Shown here in pieces: positions 1 through 8,660 of a stretch of 10,944 nucleotides of DNA; position 1 is the first letter of the stretch; every line of letters begins with the position of its first letter. Location: NCBI GenBank assembly GCA_027600665.1, contig JADGJL010001020.1, positions 1 through 10,944 of the forward strand, read 5' to 3'. The translations under genes and the position numbers were made by a program. Source of the stretch: Irineochytrium annulatum (Eukaryota; Chytridiomycota; Chytridiomycetes; Chytridiales; Chytridiaceae). The notes beneath the pieces are model-generated. The model ran no database searches. It was not told where the DNA came from and worked only from the letters and a program-made list of their open reading frames with translations.

Positions 1-1
1 T

Positions 2-550
2 TCCTTTCTTTTTTCCTCCCCCACCTCCCCCACATCCGCATCCGGCTCCCCGCCCCGCGAGCAGAAGCCCAAGCGCCAACGCTCGTCTACGTCAGGCTCC
101 CGCACCGGATCTGTCTCCTCTGTCACCGGCTCGCCGGCATGCAACCCGACCCGATCGCTCACGGACCGCAGCAAGGCTGAGAAGAGGCTCCGCGAGCTCG
201 AGGAGGAGTGCCTGACGCTCCTCGAGCGCCTTGACGCCATCCGGCCAGCTGCGCTGGCCGAGGCGGACGCGTTACCACACACGAAATCATCCTCAGAGAG
301 CAAGAACACCACCACCTCATCGTCGCCGCAACCGATCGCAAACATCACGATCGCGTCACTCTTCGGCTTCCCCTCCTCATCACCTGCGCCAACAGGCGCG
401 GAGCTCGACGAACAAAAGTTAGTGGACCAGACCATCGAGGCCTGCAGGTCGCGGAAGCGCAAGGCCGTTGTGTACATTCAGGGCCTCATGGGATTCATCG
501 ACGAGGCCCTGGCTAACGTCAGGGGCGATGGGATCGCCTTGGTAAAGTAA
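2..550 (+). CDS. BAG-domain protein (Hsp70 nucleotide-exchange co-chaperone type), 3' part only
   Basis: An open frame runs from base 2 to the TAA at 548-550 and enters from outside the window, giving about 182 C-terminal residues. The first part (bases 2-157) is Ser/Pro/Thr-rich and probably disordered. From about base 158 comes a charged helix with LxxLLERLDAI character, then a Ser/Thr/Pro-rich insert of roughly 50 codons. A second helix follows, with RSRKRKAVVYIQGL and FIDEAL near the end. The R-x-x-RK-x-x-V-x-x-IQ signature and the preceding LDAI helix resemble BAG domains, which bind the Hsp70 ATPase domain and release ADP. The insert between the helices is unusual. The T/C-rich bases 1-40 followed by an AG could instead be the end of an intron, so the true exon may begin as late as about base 65. 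The protein ends 15 residues after the last helix. The BAG assignment is moderate because no start codon or N-terminal domain is visible. Confidence 0.55.
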   Translation, partial: SFLFSSPTSPTSASGSPPREQKPKRQRSSTSGSRTGSVSSVTGSPACNPTRSLTDRSKAEKRLRELEEECLTLLERLDAIRPAALAEADALPHTKSSSESKNTTTSSSPQPIANITIASLFGFPSSSPAPTGAELDEQKLVDQTIEACRSRKRKAVVYIQGLMGFIDEALANVRGDGIALVK

Positions 551-1161
551 TTGCACTCTTGGTAGGGTTGTTTGGTGTCGGATTTCAAGAGTGGGGGATG
601 ATAGTTATACGGAACGGCGATACAAGCTTCCATGCACGCATTTTGTTTCCAGTTTCTTTCTGTTTGCTTTTTATAGTCAGAGTAGTGAACTTTTAGATAT
701 TAATACTTTTACACTCCATCACGGGTTGTTGTCTGTAAGGGATCACTTCTGCACCCCTTCTTTATCATCCCCACTTTGTTACAAAACGCTTCACAAACAT
801 GAACACTACGGCACCTTCACACTGCAGTTTCTTACATCTACTTCCGCTAGATTAAGATAGCTTGCAACACTTCATATCCTTCCTCATCCGTCTTGTGTTT
901 CTTTGCGTGTTGAAGCTAGACATCGATTGTCTCACTCCACCCCACCTAGCCTTTCCTTTCTTTGTGTTTAGTTGTTTATTTTCTTCTTTTGCCCAATCCA
1001 CAAGCACAAAAATACATGCTGAATGTTATAACACATTGAAAGGACTTTTTGTCAGGCTTGCTGACGCAATTAGTTTTTTTGTACACGAAGCAATAAGCGC
1101 ATAGCTGTCAACGTACACACGCGTACACTGCAAAGAAGAAATTTTATGAGAAGATACAAAA
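551..1161. other. AT-rich spacer between convergent genes
   Basis: This is the 3'-to-3' gap between the BAG-like gene and the NTF2-like gene. It is pyrimidine- and A/T-rich and presumably holds both 3' UTRs. Open frames here (for example 591-860 and 862-1104) begin at GTG or TTG-type codons, are rich in Phe, Ser, Leu and His as expected from translated T-rich DNA, and show no domain or splice support. I see no RNA gene or repeat in it. Confidence 0.6.
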
Positions 1162-2007
1162 TCAGTTTGCAACCCCCATCCTTCGCCTTCCGGCGCCCGA
1201 CACCCTCCTCGTATCCGTCATGTTAAACCCGGCCTCGAGCACAAACGAGCTCACAACGCCGTTAACGGTTCTGAACAGCTCGTACATCCAGCCTGTTAAA
1301 GACATATTCGCGTACAGCTCACGAACACTCCAGAGATCGTCATGTGAGCACCTAAGTTTGGTTAATATTGGGACAGCCCTTGGTCAGCGGTGTAAAACTA
1401 ACACTTTCCCCTCCTCATCGAACTCAAAACGCGTCAAGCAGCGGATAGGGAGGACGGCGATGTAGGGGATGACCTGATTTATCGCCATCAATATACCATT
1501 CAAACAAGAACACCATCCGAGGTTACCGTGAATGTGATCAAAGCGTCAATGGTGACGAGGTCGCCGCTTGCAGAGGTAAGGATGGAGTCGATTCGTGTTG
1601 TAATATCGGGCAGAACAGTCAGGAACATGAATTGGGAGATAATGGCTGCCGTGCCTGCGAACATTATGTAAGCATAAAAAATGCAAAGAACAAAAAGCGC
1701 GCTTTGTGGCTGACCTTGAACGGAGACGAGTGGGTCGTTGAAGGTCGCATCGGACCGGTAGTGGGTTTCGATCGCCCTAACAGATATCGATAAGGGATCG
1801 CGGGCGGATAAAGAATTCAAAATTATGACCACATACCTCCTCTTGTGGGTCGGCTTGTTGCTGTAAGCGGGCAAGGCTGTATTAGCACGAACGTTGAAGG
1901 CGATGCGTGCACTCTTACCTGAAGAGCGATGCGTGGATCTCCTTCGCCCGATGTATGAGCTCCGTCGAGCTCGCGGCGGCGACTTGCTTTGGCTTCGGGG
2001 CTGGCAT
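1162..2007 (-). CDS. NTF2/SnoaL-like fold small protein (uncharacterised fungal type), 6 exons, 187 aa
   Basis: Exons on the minus strand are 2007-1919, 1860-1837, 1776-1715, 1654-1527, 1473-1403 and 1351-1162; introns are 58, 60, 60, 53 and 51 nt. The coding length is 564 nt and all junctions keep phase. The start is ATG 2007-2005 and the stop is TGA 1164-1162. Residues 44-59 carry the Y-x-x-DATFNDPL-x-x-x-x-G signature of SnoaL/NTF2-like proteins. A beta-rich middle (TIDALITFT, LPIRCLTRFEFDEEGK) leads to HDDLWS at 128-133, matching the usual closing GK-x-x-x-H-x-D-W of this fold. The C-terminal helix contains a YELFRTVNG segment. The fold forms a conical pocket, but its ligand or reaction cannot be read from sequence. 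The gene lies 186 bp downstream of the MCR1-like gene on the same strand. No signal peptide or membrane segment is visible. The 24-nt second exon is the least certain piece; both its borders fit consensus and phase. Confidence 0.8.
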
Positions 2008-2060
2008 CGTTGAGGCTGCTCAGCGCGCTGTTGTGGTGGAGGTGTCGAATAAATGCGATC

Positions 2061-2085
2061 GACTTCGGGCTTCAGGTCCGAAGTC
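2061..2085. repeat. Perfect inverted repeat, 8-bp arms with 9-nt loop
   Basis: GACTTCGG at 2061-2068 is mirrored by CCGAAGTC at 2078-2085, separated by GCTTCAGGT. It lies 54-78 bp upstream of the NTF2-like start codon and 109-133 bp downstream of the MCR1-like stop, in the only gap between these tandem genes. It could act as an RNA hairpin in a 3' or 5' UTR, or as an everted/inverted CGG-N9-CCG site of the kind that Zn2Cys6 fungal transcription factors bind. Which, if either, is inference. Confidence 0.5.
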
Positions 2086-2193
2086 CGACAGGTTGCATGG
2101 TTCTGCACATGGTAAAATATATTCCCGCTCGTTTACTGCATATACGAAGAGATTTCATCCAGCTTCGGCCCATCCAAGCCCGATGCTTTCTCA

Positions 2194-3602
2194 TCAAAAC
2201 TTAAATACATCGTCCTTCTTGTACCTGAAAAATAAAATTAGCTTGGCGGACGTTTTGCTGGGAGAACTAACCCAAGCTTCTTTAGAAGCCCCGCGAGCTC
2301 GCCCTGGCTATAATCAGGTGCCTTGGGGCCAGAGATATGGTTCATCATTCCCCCAGGTCCACACACGAACACCTTCCCGGTCCCGGGCTTTGGCAGCGCC
2401 CGCTTCAACAGGTCGTCGTTCACGAAGCCAGAGAAACCGTTCCAATTCGCTGGCGGCCTGCGCGAGAAAGGAAACAACTTAGTTTGGAACTTGGCGCTGA
2501 TAAAAAAAGAACAAACTCACTTGTCTAGCGAGTAGAAAACCCTGAACTGTTCCGGATGCTTCTTCTCTAAGTCGTCGAAGTACGACTTCAACAAGATGTC
2601 TTCCTCAGTCACGTTGGCGAAGACGAGCGAGACTCTCGTCTTATCCTCCGGGTTCGCGAAAATCCGCTGGATCACCTGCAGCATAGGCGTGATGCCCGAC
2701 CCGCCGGCAATCATCCCGATGTGGCCCTCTTTATTGGCCGTGTATGGGAACTTGGGGACGGGGCCCTTCATGTCGAGCTTGTCGCCGGGCTTCATGGAGT
2801 GGATGTGGGTCGACATTGGGCCATCTGCACAACGGGATCGTAAACGCGTCTAGAGGATACTAAATGAGCTTACCCTTGTACTTCTTGATGATGAGATCAA
2901 ACGTCCCAGTGTACCCCTTTGCCGGGTCCTCAACAGGCGTGTACGGCCGGATGACGACATTCTTCTTCCCGTCGGATTTTACACCATCCACAATCTTCGT
3001 AACGATGCAGCTGGCTGTCGGCAGGCCGAGCTCCGTAGCCTCCTCGGGCAGCCTGAAGCGGAACGTGCTGGTGTTGTGGTTGATGGGGATGACCTCCTTC
3101 AGCGTGAAAGGTTGGAACTCCTTGGGATCTAAGGCCGCGGTCGGGTTCGACTTGTATCGCTTCTGCATGATCAAGAGCTTGTCCTTGTGTTCCTTTTCTT
3201 TGTACATGTAGTACACTTAAAAGAAGGAAGGAGGCGGGTTTCAACGGACGAAGGAGTACATTAGGAGGTTAAAAAATGAGTGAAAGGATACTAACCGAGT
3301 CCCACTGGGAACACGGGCGCCAGGATGTAGAAGAGAACCCTGCCGGCAGCTACATGACAAAGAAAACGTTAAGTATTAGACTTGAGCAGAAACAATATAA
3401 CGAAAGCCGAGATCGAGTGGGTGCAGGATCTTGCAACCAGCGCGATTGCTGCTGCCTCGACGCGATCCGACGGCCAAATCGCGCGTTGCTTACGATTCCT
3501 CGTTTGCGGTTCCGTTGCGAGGCATCTCCGCTGGGCAAAGAAAGCCGGGGAGGCCGTGCCCGAGCGCATTCCGGCGCGAGTTAAGAGCGACATCGCGAAC
3601 AT
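2194..3602 (-). CDS. MCR1: NADH-cytochrome b5 reductase, mitochondrial (MCR1 type), 6 exons, 341 aa
   Basis: The enzyme transfers electrons from NADH through FAD to a one-electron acceptor such as cytochrome b5. Exons on the minus strand are 3602-3494, 3349-3296, 3215-2874, 2824-2521, 2457-2272 and 2224-2194 (1026 nt, phases consistent); introns are 144, 80, 49, 63 and 47 nt. The N-terminus (MFAMSLLTRAGMRSG, many R/S/T/A, no acids until about residue 31) looks like a mitochondrial presequence. A hydrophobic segment follows at about 37-59 (RVLFYILAPVFPVGLVYY), the single-anchor layout of MCR1. The FAD motif RPYTPV is at 144-149, MSTHIH at 172-177, the NADH-binding GGSGITP at 209-215, CGPGGM at 302-307 and the terminal VFKF at 338-341. 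The start at 3602 is chosen because the frame above it is Arg/Ser/Pro-rich and non-coding in style; ATG 3593 is an alternative. Intron 1 is long for this locus and could hide a small exon. Confidence 0.95.
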
Positions 3603-4361
3603 GATAGCCAGCCGTTTGGCGCGAAGATTTTTTTCGAGTTCGAGTAAAGAATCACCTTGGTACGGAAGGTGCAGTCGACTCCCGCCCCATCCCGGCCTGC
3701 ATGGCGATCCTCGGCCCGGGGTCATCAAAGACTCGTGGCGCGAGGAATGACTGCGAACCATGTGCGGCTGGCTGCGAGGTCGTCGCATCGTGGAGCTTGG
3801 CCTTGCAGTGCGGCGGCCGCGCTGCTGGATTCGGGGAGGATGCCCTTGGAGACCGTCTCGGAGGCTGGATGACGGACGTTGGTCGGGAAGATACTCGTGA
3901 CGGGTGGGCCTGAGGGCGTTGTCGACGCGGTGGATGCGGCCGTCATCGGATCCGCGATTCGGGGGATTTGAGTCACATGGCACTGGGATTCGTCAGGTCC
4001 TCCCCGGTTGACCTGCGAGGACCGTGATGGGGTCGTGAAGACGGTGGCGGCTCTGGATTCGTGCAGGACGACATCTTCGTTTACCCGCTGCTTCCCCCCT
4101 CTGCATGCACTCGTGGTCAACGTATTTAACTCTGCATTCTTCCAGGGGAACTGACTTGCCATTTGCACCTTTGGTGAGCATCGCGAGTTGTTGCATTGTG
4201 TTCTTTTGCGTTGGCTAATTGCGATTTTCGTCCTTGTTCACAGATCGGGATATTTGCGTTGGATCCATCGGCTGCCAAAGAAGATCGCACCCGTCGCAGC
4301 AAGCAACCACTTTACCTCCCCTTCCCCCTCGAGAAGGCATCGCCGAAACTATCACACGACG
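3603..4361. promoter_or_regulatory. Divergent promoter/5'-UTR region between MCR1-like and DEF1-like genes
   Basis: This 759-bp stretch separates the two start codons, which face away from each other, so it should carry both promoters. Long open frames cross it on both strands (for example minus 4168-3725 and plus up to 3750), but they start at non-ATG codons or are Arg/Ser/Pro-rich, match nothing I know, and overlap the DEF1-side UTR. I treat them as chance frames in GC-rich DNA. I could not identify a convincing TATA box. The MCR1 frame stays open upstream of its ATG, so an N-terminal extension cannot be fully excluded. Confidence 0.55.
4174..4243 (+). other. Probable 5'-UTR intron of the DEF1-like gene
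   Basis: GTGAGC at 4174 is a good donor. A GGCTAATT branch-like sequence lies at about 4213-4220, followed by a T-rich tract and a TTCACAG acceptor ending at 4243. The 70-nt length fits the other introns here. It lies 118 nt before the DEF1 ATG, so it should be in the leader. Confidence 0.6.
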
Positions 4362-7300
4362 ATGTCCACCAAATATATGTCCTCCAAGCGGGACTATCAT
4401 TCGGACCCAGCCTACGACGTGGATCGCGATGGGCCGCAGCTGGATGAGGCGGCCCTGAAGGCTAAGAGCAAGTATGCGAGCCAGCTTAAGTCGCTGACGG
4501 AGATGTTCGGCGATTGGTCGGAGCCCGATCTACTTGCGCTGCTGGAGGAGACCCGGGGTGACCTGGAGACGGCTGCCAGTCGGATTGTTGAAGGTGCGAC
4601 AGTGCTGCTGGCGTTTCGACTGTCTGACCCGTAGTGTGAAACCTAACAGGGACCGCGGTTCGATGGGAGACCAAGGCCAAGAAGCAGCTTCCAAAGAAGG
4701 GCGACGACGTTGCTGCCGCCGCTGTTCCATCCGCCCGAGAGCCCAGGAATGGCGGCGGTGGTTATCCTCGGCAGATGGATGGTGCGAATGGTAGACCTGT
4801 TCGTGGTTAGTGTTGGATTGCAGGTTGTAACGCTTGTGTTGTTAATATCTTTTCGGCAGGTGCTCCTACGGGTCGCGGTGGGCGTGGTGCCGGACGTGGC
4901 GGCCGTGGTGGAGGCAGGGGTGGTAATAATAGTTGTTTTAGCTAATCAGGCTCACGATCTGTTACAGCTACCTACCCTCGCTCCCCCCGTCCACAGAACT
5001 CTTACAACGCTGCAATTAACGGCCATGAGAACTCCGAGCTCCCTGTTTCGGCTGAATCTGCTGCGGCTCCCGCTTCTTGGGGTAACGACGTGGAGGACGA
5101 GTGGGGTGCCGCCGCAACCGCGAAGCCTGCCGACGTGAACGGATCAAGCGGCGCTGCAGACCACTCCTCGAAGCATGATAAGAACGTCAACTGGGGCGAC
5201 AGCGTTCAGGCTGACACTCACCAAGCGAAGGCGCCCGCAGCCAAGGCGCCGTCGAACTACCAGAAGCCGGCCTCATCCCATCGCCCCTCGAAGCCCGCTC
5301 ACGCCACCTCCGGAAACGCCGGGAACCACGCTAGTCGAACAACCCCAACGCCTGCCGCTGCCGCCCCCGTTGAATCATCGGCGCCGAAAGGAAGAGCCCC
5401 GAAGAAAGATCAACCCGCCGAAAAGCCCCAACGTCCCGTCAGCCCGGCGAAGTCACCTGTTGCGAACGTCACGGAAAATGTCGCCGCTATGAACGTGAAC
5501 AACTCCCCGTCGAACCGCTCATCTTCCCGGTCACCCACTCGCCCCATCAGCCCCGCTAAGCAACCGCAATCGTCGTCCTCGCCCGTGCAACAGACTTCTC
5601 ATGCGGCGGCCGCCGCGAAGGCTCCCGCTTCGCCTGCACACAAACCAGCGGGGCTCCCATCCCAACAACAGCACGCTCACGCCACCCCCTCTCAGCCGAT
5701 TCACGCCCCCGCGTCCAACGTCGACCACCACCCCGCACCCGCGGCGCTTACCGGTGGCGCCCCGCCCGGCTTGTCGAAGCAGCCAGCCACTCATACCCAC
5801 TCTGCGCATCAGCAGCAGCAAGCGCAGCAAGCCCAGCAGGCTCAACAGCATCAGCAGGCTCAACAGGCCAGGCCCACTTCCGCGGCTCCCCGCAAACAGC
5901 TAAAGCAGGACGCGCCAGTTGTGATGCCGACGAACGCGATCGCATCCTCGGCCTCGGTTCGCTTCGGTCAATTCGCAGTCGACAACGAGGAGAAGGATGA
6001 TTCGACGCCGGCGCAGCAAGCTCAGCCGATCGGCCAGCAGGCGATGCAGCAGTCGAGGTTGGAGAGATATTTGTGGTAAAAATTAACGTCAATTAGGGCA
6101 CCCGTCCAGAGCCATGCGCAGCCGGCGCAGCACGTGCCGCCGGTTCAGCCCGTCCAGCAACAGGCGCCTCAGTCGCTGCCGACGCCTCAGCCGCCGCAGG
6201 TCCTGCCCCAGCCCATGCAGCAGACGATGAACCCGCAGCAGCTTCAACAACAGCAGCAGGTTCAGCAGCAAGCGCTTCAGCAGGGCCCCGTCTCGGCCCA
6301 GCCCGTGCCGCCGCAGCCTCTTGCCGCCGGACCGTTGCAGGCACAGGCACTCCCCGCCAACCAGAGGATTCCGAACGTGGCGCCTATCCCTCAGATGGCT
6401 CCGGTTTTGCAGGTATGCTGCCTGTAACGGCATGTCGCCATAGACATATTAACTCGAGATATGTAGCCACAGGCCTTCGGGATGGGTGGCCACATGGACT
6501 ACAACAACTTGTACAACAGCGACCCCCAGCAGCGTGGAATGGTGAGTAGGCATCGCTGATCGAGACATTTTTAACGGCAACTGCCTTTAAAGGCGTACTA
6601 CACCGACCCTTCTCAGTACAACCAAGTCCCTGCTGCCGTTGGCCAGAAGTTCGCGAACCAGGGCATGGACCTACAGTCGAACCCGGGTGGACCGGGTCAA
6701 TCGTCCCCACAGCAAAACACTCAGCAGTCCCAGCAGGCGCAGGTTGCGTCTGTCGCGCAGCAACAACAAGCTCAGCACGCCCAGCAGCAGCAGTACCAGC
6801 AGATGCAGCCCTACGGAGGTTTCTACCCTCATCAGTACAACATGAACATGTACCCGTACCAGAATGTGGGCTACCAGTCGGGGTACGGCGCGCCCTCGTT
6901 TAAGGCGCCATACCAAGGCTACCCGAACCAGGGCGCGGGGCAGGCGGGCGGCCAGAAAGGCTCAAACATTGGCGCGAACGCTTACCAGTCAGGGTACTCG
7001 ACGGGCCAGCCGCAGCACCTGTACCATCAGAACATGTCATATGACGACCTCGGCTCGAACCTCGGGTCAGGCGGTGTCGGCGTCGTCGGCGGTGTCGGAG
7101 TTGGCGCCACTGGTACTGGCGCCCAGGACTATGGCAAAAGCGCGGGTGCCGGCATGTATGGCATGCCGCAGCAGCAGGGCTTCCAGGCCTTCGGGCTTGG
7201 GTCCGGGCAGGGTAACCAGCAGCAGGTTGGAGGGCAGCCACAAGGGCAGCAGGGAGCGCAGCAGCAGGGCTTGAAGCAGGGCGGAGGCGGTCAGGGCGTG

Positions 7301-7773
7301 CAGGTATATAGACTTTTGTTTTCAAGTTGAGGACGCATTGCTGATACCGCTAACAGGCGAACCGCGGGCCGCGTCCTTACGAGAGCCATAACAAGTACCA
7401 GGGCAATCAGGCCGGCGGTCTTTCTCAGCAGGGCCCGGGCGGCGGCCAGCAGCCTCAGGGCCAGGGCCCACAATCCGGCGCTAACGCTGGCAGTGTTCCC
7501 GGCGGCTCAAACCTCGGCGGCGGCGTTGGCGGTGTCGGGGGTGTCGGCGGCGTTTCGGCCGGTGCTGGCGGCAACATCTCTGGCGCCGGTGGGCTCGGTG
7601 GAGCGGGCGGCGCGGGCGGGATGAACTCGTCGTACTACAACCAACACCACCTCGCGGGCGTGCATCCGCAATACCAGGGATACCCGCAGCAGCAGCACGG
7701 CATGCCGACTTACCAAGGTTACGGAAGGCAGGGTGGGAACCAGGGGCAGTACTGGGGCACTGGACAGTCGTAA
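4362..7773 (+). CDS. DEF1: RNA polymerase II degradation factor Def1-like: CUE domain, RGG box, Gln/Gly-rich prion-like tail, 8 exons, 1017 aa
   Basis: Def1 binds ubiquitin and ubiquitin-ligase components through its CUE domain and helps remove stalled RNA polymerase II; UBAP2/UBAP2L are the animal counterparts. Exons are 4362-4593, 4650-4805, 4860-4922, 4968-6057, 6097-6412, 6473-6541, 6593-7303 and 7357-7773 (3054 nt); introns are 56, 54, 45, 39, 60, 51 and 53 nt. The CUE-like domain is at about 38-79 (LKSLTEMFGDW, then DLLALLEETRGDLETA, closing with SRIVEG). Exon 3 encodes an RGG box with Arg at 135, 138, 142, 145 and 149. WGNDVEDEWG lies at about 188-197. After Ala/Pro/Ser-rich sequence, VVMPTNAI at 468-475 and VRFGQF at 481-486 recall the conserved short motif of Def1/UBAP2 proteins. 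The rest is Gln-rich (poly-Q with Ala) and, near the end, Gly/Val/Tyr-rich, typical of condensate-forming proteins. The 39-nt intron 4 is the least certain; a donor 6 nt upstream (6052) gives the same phase. Confidence 0.9.
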
Positions 7774-8178
7774 ATTGGAGAGTTTACATTAAGAGGGCGG
7801 CGTTTGGAGTATAATGGATGGCTGTTGATCGATGAGGGATCGTGAGGGCTTACTCGTCAGGTTGTTCCGGCTTGGGGTGTTGATTATCTTGTATTATTTC
7901 GTTCGTCTGAGGTTTCCTCTATTATTCCTATATTCTGCAATCAGTCACTCCTCGCTCACCTTCTGTCGATTCACACAACCCGGGTGTTTTTCTTTTTCTT
8001 CCCTTTTTAATTGCTTCTCTCCTTTTTTTATTTTCAGCTAGTTTTGCGAAATACTGTAAGCTGATTCCGAGCAATGTTGTTCTCGAGACCGACGAATGAA
8101 CGTTTTCATTTTTGGTGAATGCTTGTAGACGATATTTGACACATCGGGAACGTTTTCGTTTCTTATTGGGTCATCACG
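7774..8178. other. 3' flank of the DEF1-like gene, T-rich, no gene seen
   Basis: This stretch follows the TAA at 7771-7773. It becomes strongly T/C-rich between about 7900 and 8040, as expected for a fungal 3' UTR and terminator region, but I find no exact AATAAA. Two similar 12-bp segments (GAACGTTTTCAT near 8099 and GAACGTTTTCGT near 8149) lie about 50 bp apart, just before the broken ORF. They may be chance. Confidence 0.5.
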
Positions 8179-8660
8179 ATGCCGTCCTTCCACCGATCCG
8201 CGGCCTTCCGCCACGTCCTCTTCTCCTCGCGATCACGGACGCCGTGTGGATGCCCCGCCCCGTCGCAATTCGCCTCAACATCATCACCAACGCCGCGCTT
8301 CTGCAGTTGGGGACCTCGGGACGGGCTGGATTCCAGCAACGCGTCACGGACATCACCGCGGACGTTTTCGTCCTCAGCAAGTGCTCAACCGGGACAGTCG
8401 TTCGCTTCGTTTATGGCTGACGCGGCATCATCGGGGTCAATGGGGAATTCGGGCTGGGCGGGACGGATGTCGAGCGTGGTGCGGTCGAAGGTGAGCTTAC
8501 AGCTTTGTTTTCCGTTGTACGATGACATAAAATGTTGATCATGGGATTTAACTTAGCGGGACGGTGACGTGCCAACAGCGGTTGCGAACGGCTTCTTGGC
8601 GAGGTGGTCCCTCCAGGCGACTGTGGCCGAGATGGGTGTTGATGGTACGTCATGGTACGT
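8179..8660 (+). pseudogene. Apparently broken or mis-assembled coding region, unknown function
   Basis: The codon composition is gene-like but the frame is not continuous. From ATG 8179, about 17 codons (MPSFHRSAAFRHVLFSS) have G/C in nearly every third position. From about 8232 the best coding signature shifts to another frame (MPRPVAIRLN at 8250, then a stretch ending FVYG) with roughly three quarters G/C third positions. That frame meets TGA at 8418-8420 and carries on gene-like after it (RGIIGVNGEFGLGGTDVERG). A well-formed intron seems to follow: GTGAGC donor at about 8491, TTTAACTTAG acceptor at about 8557. Past it lies an exon-like piece (GDVPTAVANGFLARWSLQ) with a GATG/GTACGT donor near 8645. 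Phases do not match across the intron in the better frame. The alternative is a real protein in the 8179 frame, open through both pieces, which is Ser/Pro-rich and starts like a mitochondrial presequence. I do not recognise a family in either reading. Confidence 0.35.

Noticed and set aside
591..1104. Two open frames (591-860, 862-1104) on the plus strand
   Set aside because: They begin at non-ATG codons, lie in different frames, and are Phe/Ser/Leu/His-rich in the way of translated T-rich spacer. No splice sites or motifs support them.
1500..2108. 202-codon minus-strand open frame taken as one uninterrupted gene
   Set aside because: Its parts match the NTF2-like fold only after removing introns; the unspliced reading inserts intron-derived residues (for example ALFVLCIFYAYIMF) and starts in the wrong frame upstream of ATG 2007.
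1907..2482. 191-codon plus-strand open frame
   Set aside because: It is antisense to the NTF2-like and MCR1-like exons, which have clear family motifs; its composition is that of a shadow frame.
3369..3983. Long minus-strand frame giving MCR1 an extra N-terminal extension of about 127 residues
   Set aside because: The upstream part is Arg/Ser/Pro/His-rich without domain features, and the ATG at 3602 is followed by a good mitochondrial presequence.
3725..4168. 147-codon minus-strand ORF in the divergent region
   Set aside because: Non-ATG start, no recognisable motif, overlaps the probable DEF1 leader; GC-rich spacers give such frames by chance.
5531..7716. Several minus-strand frames across the DEF1-like gene rich in Leu, Arg or Ala
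   Set aside because: They are antisense translations of CAG/GGC repeats in the plus-strand gene.
8174..8380. Minus-strand 68-codon frame opposite the broken ORF
   Set aside because: No motif and no splice support; plus-strand third-position bias and intron signals are better.
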